Source of the DNA: OM182 bacterium
Lineage (GTDB): Bacteria; Pseudomonadota; Gammaproteobacteria; Pseudomonadales; Azotimanducaceae
NCBI GenBank assembly: GCA_004213835.1
Contig: SHAE01000001.1
Span: forward strand, 1 to 64,000
DNA length: 64,000 nt
Direction: 5' to 3'
Part shown: piece after piece, positions 55,455-64,000 of the stretch
How the letters are laid out: each line of letters opens with the position of its first letter
How positions within the stretch are numbered: position 1 is the stretch's first letter
Notes under the pieces: model-generated
Told to the model about the DNA's origin: nothing
Seen by the model: only the letters and a program-made list of their open reading frames with translations
Database searches by the model: none
Program-made: the position numbers and the translations under genes

Positions 55455-58196
55455 TTAGTGCGCCTGATCCCAGTTTTCACCCACACCCGTATCGACAACC
55501 AAGGGCACACTGAGTGAGGCCGCCCCGGCCATGCGTTCCACCACACCGGTATTGAGCGCCTCAACGTCGCTTTGCGCCACCTCAAACACCAGTTCATCGT
55601 GCACCTGCATGATCATTTGCGCCTCGAGACCACTTTCCGGCAACCAGTCTTGCACCGCCATCATCGCCAACTTGATGATATCCGCCGCCGTCCCCTGCAT
55701 GGGCGCGTTGATGGCTGTGCGCTCTGCAGCCTGGCGCCTGGGTACCGCCTTGGCATTGATTTCGGGTAGATACAAACGACGGCCGAACACGGTTTCCACA
55801 TAGCCTTGGTCTGCGGCCAAGGCCTTGGTTTCGTCCATGTAACGCAGCACACCAGGGTAACGATCAAAATAGCGGTCAATGTAATCGGCTGCTAAACCTC
55901 GCGAAATATTCAGCTGTTTGGCTAAACCGAACGCGGACATACCGTAGATCAGGCCAAAGTTAATCGCCTTGGCACTGCGCCGCTGCTCATCGGCAACAGC
56001 ATCCGGCGCGAGCCCAAATACCTCTGCCGCCGTAGCGCGGTGTATGTCTTGGTTCTCTGCAAAAGCCTGGGTTAAGCCCGCGTCACCTGAGAGATGCGCC
56101 ATGATGCGCAGCTCAATCTGTGAGTAGTCGGCGGCCAATATCGAGCGCCCCGGGGGTGCAACGAAGGCTTGGCGTATGCGCCGACCTTCCGCATTGCGAA
56201 TCGGGATGTTCTGCAGGTTTGGATCGGAGGAAGACAGCCGACCGGTGGCGGCCACCGCCTGATGATAGGACGTGTGGATACGCCCGGTCGCCGGCTGAAT
56301 ATCGAGGGGTAACTTGTCTGCATAGGTCGACTTCAGTTTGGCCAGACTGCGATAACTGAGGATCATTTGCGGCAGTTCGTAGTCTTGGGCCAAATCCACT
56401 AGCACCGCCTCAGCAGTGGAAGGCTGCCCGCCGGGTGTTTTCTTCAGCACCGGTAGCGCCATCTTGTCGTAAAGAATTGTCTGTAGTTGTTTCGGGCTAT
56501 CGAGATTGAAATTCTCTCCGGCCAATTGCCAAACCTGCTGGCTGAGTTCGTTCAGGCGATCCGCCAGTTCAGCGCCGTGCTGTTTGAGCATTCGGCCATC
56601 TACCAGCGTGCCCTGACGCTCGATCAGCGAGAGTATGCGCACTAACGGCATATCAATATCGTTGTAGACGCTGAGCAGGCTCGGCGCAGCCTGCAGCTGT
56701 GGATACAGGTGGTGATGTAGAGCCAACGTCACGTCGGCGTCTTCGGCGGCATAGTCGCCAGCGGTTTCCAAGGGCACCTCGTTAAACGTGAGCTGTTTCG
56801 CGCCCTTGCCGGCGACATCTTCAAAATGAATGGTCTTGCGATCGAGGTAGAAACCCGCCAGCGCGTCCATGTTGTGCCGGGTCGCCACACTGTTGAGGAC
56901 ATAGGACTGCAGCATGGTGTCATGTAGCGGCCCGTTAATGACCACCCCATAGCGCGCCAGCACACTCATGTCGTATTTGAGATTTTGACCCACCTTGGCA
57001 ATCGCGGTGTTCGCCAGCACCGGTTTCAGCGCTGCCAGCGCTTCCTCCAAGCTCACCTGCTCCGGGGCACCGGGATAATCGTGAGCAACCGGCAAATACG
57101 CTGCCTCACCGGGGCTCACCGCGAAGGAAAATCCCACCAGCTCTGCTTTCATGTAGTCAACGCTGGTGGTTTCCGTATCAACGGCGATGAGCTCAGCACC
57201 CGCAAGTCTTTCGATCCACCGCTGTAAGTGGGCGCTATCGAGAATGAGTTCGTAGTTGGTGGCGGGGGCGTGCTTGGCCGCTTCTGGAAGCTCCTCCACG
57301 CCACTGGGTATCGGCGCTGCAGCCAATTCTTCTAACCAAGATTTGAATTCAAACTCTCGATAAAACGTTGCCAGCACCTCCTCGTTAGGTGCGCTCGGGA
57401 TGAGATCGGCAAACGTCATCGGCAATTCCAGATCGCACTTGATCTGGGTAAGCGCTCGCGACAGCGGCAGTTGTTCTAGGCTCTCGCGCAAGTTGTCGCC
57501 AACCTTGCCTTTCACCTCTTCTGCTGAGGCCATCAGGGCATCTAGAGAGCCGAATTCGTTCAACCACTTGGCCGCCGTTTTCGGCCCAACCTTCGGCACG
57601 CCGGGTATGTTGTCAACGGTATCTCCCATCAGCGCCAGATAATCGACGATGAGTTCTGGGCCTACCCCGAACTTATCCTTGACGCCCTGCGCATCCATGG
57701 TGGTTTCCGTCATGGTGTTCACCAAGGTCACATAGGGTGTCACCAGCTGGGCCATATCTTTGTCGCCGGTGGAAATCACCGTTTCTCGCTGCAGGGCTGT
57801 CGCTTGAGCCGCGTAGGTACCAATGACGTCGTCTGCCTCCACACCCGCAACGCTGATCAGCGGCAGGCCCATGGCCTTGATCATCTCGCGGATAGGCGCG
57901 ATTTGTTCGCGTAGGTCGTCGGGCATCGCACTGCGATTGGCCTTGTATTCGCTGTACATATCATCGCGAAAGGTTTTACCCGGGGCGTCGAACACCACGG
58001 CTAACGGACTGTCGGGGTAGTCCTTGGCGAGACGCCGCAGCATGCTGATCACGCCGCGTATCGCACCCGTTGGGTGTCCCGTCGTGCTGCGTAGATCCGG
58101 TAGGGCGTAAAAAGCGCGAAACAAATACGAGGAACCGTCAACCAGTACCACGGGCCCTTGGTGTTCTGGCAACTTGGGGGTTACATTATCTGCCAC
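55455..58196 (-). CDS. polA: DNA polymerase I
   Basis: This 913-residue enzyme fills gaps and removes primers. The 5'-3' exonuclease (about 1-290) contains VDGSSYLFRAFYA and YKANR; the 3'-5' exonuclease has the acidic pair in IAVDTETTSVD (around 340), indicating active proofreading; the polymerase has motif A AADYSQIELRI, motif B with KAINFGLIYG and motif C with HDEL at about 866. All are intact. It is divergent from the DUF2782 gene across 39 bases. Confidence 0.97.
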   Translation of the reverse strand: MADNVTPKLPEHQGPVVLVDGSSYLFRAFYALPDLRSTTGHPTGAIRGVISMLRRLAKDYPDSPLAVVFDAPGKTFRDDMYSEYKANRSAMPDDLREQIAPIREMIKAMGLPLISVAGVEADDVIGTYAAQATALQRETVISTGDKDMAQLVTPYVTLVNTMTETTMDAQGVKDKFGVGPELIVDYLALMGDTVDNIPGVPKVGPKTAAKWLNEFGSLDALMASAEEVKGKVGDNLRESLEQLPLSRALTQIKCDLELPMTFADLIPSAPNEEVLATFYREFEFKSWLEELAAAPIPSGVEELPEAAKHAPATNYELILDSAHLQRWIERLAGAELIAVDTETTSVDYMKAELVGFSFAVSPGEAAYLPVAHDYPGAPEQVSLEEALAALKPVLANTAIAKVGQNLKYDMSVLARYGVVINGPLHDTMLQSYVLNSVATRHNMDALAGFYLDRKTIHFEDVAGKGAKQLTFNEVPLETAGDYAAEDADVTLALHHHLYPQLQAAPSLLSVYNDIDMPLVRILSLIERQGTLVDGRMLKQHGAELADRLNELSQQVWQLAGENFNLDSPKQLQTILYDKMALPVLKKTPGGQPSTAEAVLVDLAQDYELPQMILSYRSLAKLKSTYADKLPLDIQPATGRIHTSYHQAVAATGRLSSSDPNLQNIPIRNAEGRRIRQAFVAPPGRSILAADYSQIELRIMAHLSGDAGLTQAFAENQDIHRATAAEVFGLAPDAVADEQRRSAKAINFGLIYGMSAFGLAKQLNISRGLAADYIDRYFDRYPGVLRYMDETKALAADQGYVETVFGRRLYLPEINAKAVPRRQAAERTAINAPMQGTAADIIKLAMMAVQDWLPESGLEAQMIMQVHDELVFEVAQSDVEALNTGVVERMAGAASLSVPLVVDTGVGENWDQAH

Positions 58197-58235
58197 TTTT
58201 GGCTCCCTATATCTCGCAATCTAAACGGTGTGATT

Positions 58236-58553
58236 ATGGCCTTACTTTCCCTGCTATCACCACAAACGCGGCGCGTTGTAACGAACACATTGGTGGTTCT
58301 TTTAATCGCACTTGCCATGGCGGCATTGCCGCAATTCGCGTTCGCCCAGCGCGGACCTGATGTCGTGATCATCGCGGAAGAAGACAAGATGATTTACGAG
58401 TTTCGGCAGAACGGCGAGCTGCGGATGATTCGCATCGTGCCAAACGTGGGCAGACCGTATTACTTGGTACCCCTAGACCCCACCCAGGGTTTTGGCGACC
58501 TGCAGCGGGTTGATGCCTTGGTACCCAGTTGGGTGCTATGGGAATTTGACTGA
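58236..58553 (+). CDS. DUF2782 family exported protein
   Basis: This 105-residue protein has a signal peptide (about 1-37) and a short mature domain with DKMIYEFRQNGELRMIRIVPNVG and a conserved YYLVPLD segment, matching DUF2782, a small family usually encoded beside polA in gammaproteobacteria. Its function is unknown. I chose the ATG at 58236, at the start of the signal peptide. It converges with egtD. Confidence 0.82.
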   Translation: MALLSLLSPQTRRVVTNTLVVLLIALAMAALPQFAFAQRGPDVVIIAEEDKMIYEFRQNGELRMIRIVPNVGRPYYLVPLDPTQGFGDLQRVDALVPSWVLWEFD

Positions 58554-58556
58554 GGC

Positions 58557-59558
58557 TTAACGCGCCCGCAACAAGTACAGGCCGAAGTAGGCCTTCTCAT
58601 CGAGCCACTGCTGCTGACAGTCAAAACCCGCCGATCCAGCCAACTGCGCGAATTCTGCTGGGGCATATTTATACGAGTTCTCAGTGTGCAGACACTCGCC
58701 CGCGGCAAAGTGAAAATGCTCGTCGCAAATGTCCACACGCTGCTCCACTAAACTGCGTAAAAACATCTGAATACAGCCTAAGTCTTCGTTGTAGTGTGCC
58801 TCGTGGGCAAAGGCCCGCAGGTTAAAATCTGCATCCAGCACACGATTCAGGTGGGCCAATGCATTCAAGTTGAACTGCGCCGTCACGCCGTCCGGATCGT
58901 TATAGGCCAATTCCAGCGTCTTTGTCTCTTTCTTGCAGTCAACGCCAATGAGTAAATGACCCCCACGGCCAAGGGTACCGGCAACCCGTGTTAGGAAGGT
59001 TCGCGCCTGTTCGGGCTCAAAATTTCCAATGCTCGAGCCGGGGAAAAATCCCACTCGGTGCATGCCATTGGTCTGTGGAGGCAGGGCAATGGCTTGGGAA
59101 AAGTCAGCGCAGACCGGAAACACATGAAGCGAGGGAAAATCTTTCGCCAGCGTTTGCGCATTGCTCAGTAGGAAATCTTTGGAAATATCGATGGGCACAT
59201 AGGCGCTAGGCGCCAAGGCTTGCAGCAACTTACGAATTTTTAGCGATGAGCCGCTACCGTATTCAACCACGCAGCTGTCTTGACCAATCAATGCCGCAAT
59301 TTGCTGCAGGTGCGCATCAAACAAACCCAGCTCCGTCCGCGTTGGGTAATAGGCCTCCAATCGCGTAATCGCCTCAAACAACCGCGAACCACGCTCGTCG
59401 TAGAAAAACTTAGGCGAGAGCTTTTTCGGTGATTCCTGCAGTCCTCTTTGCACTTCCGCAGTCATGTCATCCACCGGGGGGTGCAGATCAAAAAACGCAA
59501 ATTGTTGGCCTGCGGCGTTCACGGATTTCTCGCCAAACGAATGCCGCTGAACTGCCAT
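58557..59558 (-). CDS. egtD: L-histidine N-alpha-methyltransferase EgtD
   Basis: This 333-residue SAM-dependent enzyme trimethylates histidine to hercynine, the first step of ergothioneine synthesis. The family block SPKFFYDERGSRLFEAITRLEAYYPTR is unmistakable, and the SAM motif VVEYGSGSS lies at 98-105. The ATG at 59558 overlaps egtB by 40 bases; a later ATG at 59465 would trim 31 residues, but the longer form fits the family's N-terminus. It is coupled to egtB and forms the last gene of a long minus-strand run. Confidence 0.93.
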   Translation of the reverse strand: MAVQRHSFGEKSVNAAGQQFAFFDLHPPVDDMTAEVQRGLQESPKKLSPKFFYDERGSRLFEAITRLEAYYPTRTELGLFDAHLQQIAALIGQDSCVVEYGSGSSLKIRKLLQALAPSAYVPIDISKDFLLSNAQTLAKDFPSLHVFPVCADFSQAIALPPQTNGMHRVGFFPGSSIGNFEPEQARTFLTRVAGTLGRGGHLLIGVDCKKETKTLELAYNDPDGVTAQFNLNALAHLNRVLDADFNLRAFAHEAHYNEDLGCIQMFLRSLVEQRVDICDEHFHFAAGECLHTENSYKYAPAEFAQLAGSAGFDCQQQWLDEKAYFGLYLLRAR

Positions 59559-60820
59559 GTATCCTTTGGGTAGAAAAAATTACGGTAGCTGGCGCGGATA
59601 TGGTTTTGTGGTGTGGCGCAGGAGCCGCCACGCAGCACCCATTGGCTACTCATGAATTTACCGTTGTATTCACCGAGCACGCCGGGCAAAGATTGATAGC
59701 CCGGATACGGTCCATAGTGGCTGCTGGTCCATTCCCAAACATCGCCAAACATCTGCGCATGCCCGTCGCGTTGTGGCTGCGGATGCAGCAGGTTTTGTTC
59801 CGCAAAATTTCCGCCTAGATTTTGCTCAAAACTCGCCGCGAACTCCCACTCGAACTCCGTGGGAAGTCGCGCGTTGGACCATGCCGCAAAGGCGGCGCTC
59901 TCATAACCGCTGACATGGACGACTGGTGCATTGGCAACAAGTGGGTACAAACCGTCCAGTCGATACTCAAACCAAACACCGTCTTGCTGGCGCCAGTAAA
60001 GCGGATGGTCTCGACCTTGCTGGTGGCGCTGTGACCAGCCCTCGGACAACCACAGTTCCGGGCGGTGATACCCGCCGTCCTCCATAAATGCCTGAAACTC
60101 CGCGTTAGTCACCAATCGATTCGCTAACGAAAATGCGGTCAGATATACCTTGTGGCGAGGCATTTCGTTGTCAAAACAAAAGCCCGGCATAGCACCGATC
60201 TCTACCAAACCAGGATCATAGTCAATGAAACTCAGCGCGGATTGTGGGGGGGCATGACTGCAGCTAAGCGCCGTTGTATCGACGAATGGTGGATAGAGCG
60301 GGTTGTGGCCAAAGTTGTACTTGATGTCGGTTAACAATAGCTCTTGGTGTTGCTGCTCGTGATGCCGGCCCAGCTGCATGATCTGCCGGATAGATTGCTC
60401 GTCTTCGTCAGATACAGACATCGCGGCCAGTGCGTGCATCGCTTCATCGACATGGGCGCGGTACGCCATAACCTCAGATACCGTGGGCCTTGAGAGAGTG
60501 CCGCGCTTGTCGCGCGGGAAGGGCTCACCAACGCCGTTGTAATAAGAGTTAAACAGCTGCTCAAAATGTGGATGAAAAACCGGTGTCGACGGCAAAAAAC
60601 GTTTGATGAGGAATGTTTCAAAGAACCAAGTGGTGTGCGCGAGATGCCACTTCGGCGGGCTCGCGTCCGGCATTGGCTGAACCCCGTAGTCCTCGGTTTC
60701 AAGGTGCGTGCATAGCCATTGGGTGCGCTCGCGTACTGTTTGAACATCGGCCAGCAAACTTTGCAGACAGTGTGTCCCTTGGGCAGGCATGGTGCTTGAA
60801 GAGTCGCCAACTACGGTCAT
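59519..60820 (-). CDS. egtB: Hercynine oxygenase/sulfoxide synthase EgtB
   Basis: This 433-residue iron enzyme joins hercynine to a thiol (gamma-glutamylcysteine or cysteine) with O2. The DinB-like N-terminal domain carries iron ligands in WHLAHTTWFFETF (His59/His62) and the H-x3-H pair His154/His158 in HHEQQHQE; the C-terminal formylglycine-synthase-like domain contains YPVTNAEFxxF-like (NRLVTNAEFQAF) and WEWTSS. I chose the ATG at 60820, preceded by AAGGG. No egtA, egtC or egtE is nearby, so later steps may use other enzymes. Confidence 0.93.
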   Translation of the reverse strand: MTVVGDSSSTMPAQGTHCLQSLLADVQTVRERTQWLCTHLETEDYGVQPMPDASPPKWHLAHTTWFFETFLIKRFLPSTPVFHPHFEQLFNSYYNGVGEPFPRDKRGTLSRPTVSEVMAYRAHVDEAMHALAAMSVSDEDEQSIRQIMQLGRHHEQQHQELLLTDIKYNFGHNPLYPPFVDTTALSCSHAPPQSALSFIDYDPGLVEIGAMPGFCFDNEMPRHKVYLTAFSLANRLVTNAEFQAFMEDGGYHRPELWLSEGWSQRHQQGRDHPLYWRQQDGVWFEYRLDGLYPLVANAPVVHVSGYESAAFAAWSNARLPTEFEWEFAASFEQNLGGNFAEQNLLHPQPQRDGHAQMFGDVWEWTSSHYGPYPGYQSLPGVLGEYNGKFMSSQWVLRGGSCATPQNHIRASYRNFFYPKDTWQFSGIRLARNP

Positions 60821-60890
60821 AGTTGCCCTTATCGGGGGTACCGAGTTTTGCTGCAATGGCCCAACAAACGCATGCCGAGCTGCCAGAACG

Positions 60891-61580
60891 CTAGAATTGA
60901 GAGGCTAGCGTTTGGAATGTGAGCCTAATGGTCTCTGGATCATGTGGCAACTTGATGAAGCCGTGGTAGTGACCCTTGGGGTTGATGATCACGATGTTGC
61001 CGGTGTGATCAACAGTATATGCATCTGCCGCAACCTCTGAGGTGGCAGCGTCAGAGGGCACAAGGTCTGCCGCTGGCACACTCAGCGGTACCTTGGCAAA
61101 TGCGACATTGACTTGTGTAGTCAGCCCGACCAAATCTTCTCGCGGACCCGTTACCCCCAGGAAACGTGGAGAAAAGGCCGTTGCGTATCTGGCGAGGGTT
61201 TCGGTGCTGTCGCGATCAGGGTCCACGGAGACCAGGATGCCTTGGAATTGTTCCGCCAGCTCTGGCTCACTGGTCTGCAGTTGCCGATCTACGGTGCCGA
61301 GCACAGACATACTGGTCGGACAGACGTCTGGGCAGCTCACAAAGCCAAAAAATACGAAGCTCCACTGTCCTTCAAGGCGCGATCGGTCGAAACGTTCGCC
61401 ATTATGATCGGTTAGCTCAAAGGCCGCGATATCTCTCGGTGTCGGCAGCAGAAAAACACCCTTGCTGCGCATTTCTTCCACGGAAAGCTGAGGTACGCGC
61501 AGCACGCTGATGACAAACATGACCAGCACGATGGAAATAAAAACCAGGCAAAGAAGAACCGTGCTTTTGATAGTGCTCAT
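60891..61580 (-). CDS. SCO1/SenC family copper chaperone
   Basis: This 229-residue membrane-anchored thioredoxin-fold protein has an N-terminal helix (about 7-27), the copper site Cys83-x3-Cys87 (CPDVC) and His192 in VDHTG. It delivers copper to the CuA centre of cytochrome c oxidase. It follows cyoE after three bases and precedes egtB by 70 bases. A 20-residue insert rich in Ala/Ser/Val lies before the His (about 165-187). Confidence 0.92.
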   Translation of the reverse strand: MSTIKSTVLLCLVFISIVLVMFVISVLRVPQLSVEEMRSKGVFLLPTPRDIAAFELTDHNGERFDRSRLEGQWSFVFFGFVSCPDVCPTSMSVLGTVDRQLQTSEPELAEQFQGILVSVDPDRDSTETLARYATAFSPRFLGVTGPREDLVGLTTQVNVAFAKVPLSVPAADLVPSDAATSEVAADAYTVDHTGNIVIINPKGHYHGFIKLPHDPETIRLTFQTLASQF

Positions 61581-61583
61581 AAA

Positions 61584-62510
61584 TTAGGCCGATAGAGGGG
61601 TCATTTGAATCGGAGCCGTACTACTCACACCAAGAAACAAATAGTGATCAATCAGCATGACTAGAAAGAGCGCACCGAGGTAGACAATCGAATAGCGGAA
61701 GGTCTCCATCGGCGCTCTGTCGTTGTTATTGCGCATCAACACAATCGCCCAATACAGAAAACCTGCACCCAAGGCCAAGGCACCGGCCAAATACAGTGGC
61801 CCAGACATGGCGATCACAAAGGGCAGCACAGAAGCCACCACCAACAATATCGTGTAGAGCAGAATGTGCAGTCGGGTATACGCCTCGCCGTGGGTCACCG
61901 GTAGCATCGGCATGCCTACATCGGCGTACTCGTCTTTGCGTTCCAACGCCAGTGCCCAAAAGTGTGGCGGCGTCCAAGCAAAAATAATCAACACCAGCAG
62001 CAACCCACCTGGGTCAATGCTGTTGGTCACAGCAGTCCAGCCGAAGAGCGGTGGTGCCGCGCCGAAGAGCCCACCAATGACGATGTTCTGCGGCGTCGCG
62101 CGTTTGAGATAGAGGGTATAGATCAGGCCATAGCCCACCCAAGACGCAAGGTTTAACCATGCTGTTAGTGGGTTCACCAAAAACCAGAGCAGTGCCATGC
62201 CCAACACACCGGTGACGGCGGCAAACATAATCGCTTGGCTGTTCGTGACACGGCCTGTAGCGACTGGGCGACTCTCTGTGCGCGCCATTTTCGCGTCAAT
62301 GTGTTGATCCGCCACGTGATTGACGACCGCTGCAGACCCCGCCACCAAGGCGATGCCAAGGCTGGCGTATAACACCAAGTCTAGGGGTACTGTGCCGGGC
62401 GTCGCCAGAAACATGCCCACCACCGCGCAGAGCAACATCAGCACCACGACGCGGGGTTTACACATTTCCAGATAATCGCGCCACGTCGCACGCAAGGCTA
62501 GTTCACTCAT
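61584..62510 (-). CDS. cyoE: Protoheme IX farnesyltransferase (haem O synthase)
   Basis: This 308-residue UbiA-family membrane enzyme adds a farnesyl group to haem B to give haem O. The prenyl-diphosphate motif N-x3-D-x3-D is in NHVADQHID, and ARTESRPVATG follows; a second polar loop is ALERKDEYADVGMPMLP. About nine membrane helices are predicted. It lies between ctaA and sco, 17 and 3 bases away, so this is the cytochrome oxidase assembly cluster (ctaB position). Confidence 0.94.
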   Translation of the reverse strand: MSELALRATWRDYLEMCKPRVVVLMLLCAVVGMFLATPGTVPLDLVLYASLGIALVAGSAAVVNHVADQHIDAKMARTESRPVATGRVTNSQAIMFAAVTGVLGMALLWFLVNPLTAWLNLASWVGYGLIYTLYLKRATPQNIVIGGLFGAAPPLFGWTAVTNSIDPGGLLLVLIIFAWTPPHFWALALERKDEYADVGMPMLPVTHGEAYTRLHILLYTILLVVASVLPFVIAMSGPLYLAGALALGAGFLYWAIVLMRNNNDRAPMETFRYSIVYLGALFLVMLIDHYLFLGVSSTAPIQMTPLSA

Positions 62511-62527
62511 AGTGGGGCGTAACAGTG

Positions 62528-63517
62528 TTAAGACTGGACGGTTCGTAATCGAGGCGCGAAGTTTATCGTAACCAGTACCAGCAGCAAGAGCGCACCCACG
62601 GTGTTATGCGCCGTCGCATTGAGCAGCGGCAACACCCAAACCACGTTGAGTATGCCCAGCGTGATTTGTGTCAACAGAGCTGCAAGCAACGCATAGCCAA
62701 CCACGGCCACCTGCCGAACCATCTGCAGCACGAGGCCACCCACCACAAAGAGCACGACAATCGCGCCGATTCGGTGCACCCAATGAATGGCCGTGCGGGC
62801 CTCACTGGTCATGATGCCGCCCAAGTAGTTGGGACCAACACTCTGAAAAATATTGAATCCCTGTTGCATATCCATGGGGGGTGAGTAGGTGCCGTCACAG
62901 CTGGGGAAGTCGTAGCAGGCAAGGGCCGCATAGTTGGATGACACCCAGCCTCCCAGCACGATTTGCAGTACGACCACCGCGAAAGCCAACCTCGCTAGCA
63001 GGGTCGGCGCCGGCAGCGCCGATACGATCTGCGCAAAGCCGCCTTGGCGTAAATACAAAAGCCATATCAGACTGAGGGTAGTGAACCCGCCCAATAGGTG
63101 GCCAGTAACCACCTGGGGCCACAGTTTTAGGGTCACCGTCCAAGCCCCAAATGCCGCCTGACAGAGGATGATCACCATCAGCACGCTGGCCAGCGTAAGT
63201 GGGGTATCCTCCCGCTCACGCCCGCGATAGGCCATGACCAACATGGAAAACACCAGCACCAACAAAGCACCAGCAATATACCGATGGCCCATTTCCCACC
63301 AAGCCTTAACAAACTCCACCGGTGCGTCGGGGTAGCGTGTTTCAGCTAAGCTAATGTCTTCTGCCTGTTCAGGGACGGTTAAAAAGCCATAGCAGCCCGG
63401 CCAGTCCGGGCAACCCAGTCCAGCGTCTGCCAATCGAGTGTAGGCTCCGACAGATACCACAAGCAGCGCGAACAAGACCCCAAAGCCTGCGAGTCTTTTG
63501 ATTTGTGTGTTAACCAA
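62528..63517 (-). CDS. ctaA: Haem A synthase (COX15/CtaA)
   Basis: This 329-residue eight-helix membrane enzyme oxidises haem O to haem A. The first loop GLGCPDWPGCYG, the haem-ligand histidines (WEMGHRYIAG, VVTGHLLGG, AIHWVHRIG, NATAHNTVG) and the ACYDFPSCDG cysteine pair in the middle are all present, as in the COX15 type. It overlaps the upstream assembly-like gene by eight bases. Confidence 0.94.
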   Translation of the reverse strand: MVNTQIKRLAGFGVLFALLVVSVGAYTRLADAGLGCPDWPGCYGFLTVPEQAEDISLAETRYPDAPVEFVKAWWEMGHRYIAGALLVLVFSMLVMAYRGREREDTPLTLASVLMVIILCQAAFGAWTVTLKLWPQVVTGHLLGGFTTLSLIWLLYLRQGGFAQIVSALPAPTLLARLAFAVVVLQIVLGGWVSSNYAALACYDFPSCDGTYSPPMDMQQGFNIFQSVGPNYLGGIMTSEARTAIHWVHRIGAIVVLFVVGGLVLQMVRQVAVVGYALLAALLTQITLGILNVVWVLPLLNATAHNTVGALLLLVLVTINFAPRLRTVQS

Positions 63518-64000
63518 TTTGAGAAACCTTCAATAAACGTTTGAGATCCGCGAGCAGCAACTTTGGATTGATGTCGAGTGGATAAAAGAACACCAGATTG
63601 CCATTGGGATCGACAATATAGATGCCTTCGTCCATTCGTCCGCCGCTGGCGGCGATACGAACCAAGTCCGGCTGATCTTCTGGCGTTACAAAGGCAGAAC
63701 CGGTAGTAACGCCACGGCGCACACGTTTTGCCTCTCGATTGAGCAATATGTGGGCGGCCCTAAGCTTCTGCAATGCCTGTCGGCAGCTATCGCGGCACTG
63801 GTCACTTACTGTCCAAAGCCACCATTGCCCAGACGTACCCAGGGGTACATTTTCAATCGATCGCCAATCGAGCTGCTGCACGGTGACAGGCGGCTGCACA
63901 AACGCGCCATTGTTTGTCGTGCCCCAGCTGGAGCCGCTCTTAGCTGAAAAGAACAGCAGGTAGGACCCACCAAGCGAAAACAGCGCCATGACCAGAATGA
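63510..64000 (-). CDS. Unknown membrane-anchored protein, cox assembly neighbourhood; possibly partial at window edge
   Basis: The visible part (159 residues from an ATG at 63989) has an N-terminal hydrophobic stretch (ALFSLGGSYLLFFSA) and a soluble domain with a cysteine pair in SDQCRDSCRQAL and IYIVDPNGNLVFFYPL, a thioredoxin-like pattern close to that of Sco proteins. The frame stays open to base 64000 (Ile-Leu-Val before the Met), so the true start may be outside. This type of gene commonly sits before ctaA in pseudomonads, after surf1. It is probably an oxidase assembly factor (inference). Confidence 0.65.
   Translation of the reverse strand, partial: ILVMALFSLGGSYLLFFSAKSGSSWGTTNNGAFVQPPVTVQQLDWRSIENVPLGTSGQWWLWTVSDQCRDSCRQALQKLRAAHILLNREAKRVRRGVTTGSAFVTPEDQPDLVRIAASGGRMDEGIYIVDPNGNLVFFYPLDINPKLLLADLKRLLKVSQIG

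Overview
The window is 64 kb of chromosome from a gammaproteobacterium. Gene content and order resemble the conserved backbone of Pseudomonas and its relatives: cysQ-nudE-yrfG, hslR-hslO-pckA, hemB-trxA-rho, argH | algZ-algR-hemC-hemD-hemX-hemY, lysA-dapF-DUF484-xerC-yigB, glnK-amtB with ubiK-comM, and dsbA-cytochrome c4-engB-polA. HemB is the cysteine-free (Mg-type) form and an AlgZ/AlgR pair sits beside argH; both fit that group. Several c-type cytochromes, cytochrome oxidase assembly genes, isovaleryl-CoA dehydrogenase, an omega-aminotransferase and ergothioneine genes point to an aerobic heterotroph. A marine Cellvibrionales/Halieaceae-like bacterium is my best guess, but the sequence alone does not prove it. 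I see no rRNA, tRNA, CRISPR array, insertion sequence, phage or plasmid genes.

Layout. 1-3.5 kb: a truncated acyl-CoA dehydrogenase-fold flavoenzyme, then sulfur/nucleotide housekeeping (cysQ, nudE, yrfG, hslR). 3.5-13.9 kb: redox chaperone Hsp33, PEP carboxykinase with an inverted repeat on its promoter, gshA, the coupled trio acpH-quinone reductase-dsbB, an orphan ParA-like ATPase, an ABC-F ATPase and hemB. 14-15.9 kb: trxA and rho, each with a visible promoter; the rho leader can form competing hairpins. 15.9-21.9 kb (minus strand): algZ, algR, hemC, hemD, hemX, hemY. 21.9-27.9 kb (plus): argH, then a tightly overlapping lysA-dapF-DUF484-xerC-yigB run. 27.9-36 kb: thrC, a nitrogen locus (glnK plus two tandem amtB genes, and a nearby TorF-type beta-barrel protein), with ubiK-comM on the other strand. 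Both glnK and the torF-type gene have sequences fitting the sigma-54 -24/-12 consensus, which would link them in one nitrogen-responsive group.

36-53 kb is the more variable part: cytochrome c5, isovaleryl-CoA dehydrogenase, carbonic anhydrase, a four-gene run (dihaem cytochrome c, alanine racemase, SDR, omega-aminotransferase), an esterase, an NmrA-like protein with a very acidic N-terminus, a small lipoprotein, a CDP-alcohol phosphatidyltransferase, an unknown membrane protein, a serine hydrolase and an M20 peptidase, a luciferase-like oxidoreductase and tesB. 53-64 kb returns to core genes: arfB, dsbA, cytochrome c4, engB, polA, then a minus-strand run of oxidase assembly genes (unknown assembly-like protein, ctaA, cyoE, sco) that continues into egtB-egtD for ergothioneine.

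No large novel defence or mobile system is visible. The best leads are regulatory (the sigma-54 pair, the pckA and rho leaders), the tandem amtB pair, the cox-egt linkage, the orphan ParA, and the unassigned operons at 38.7-42.7 kb and 46.4-50.1 kb.
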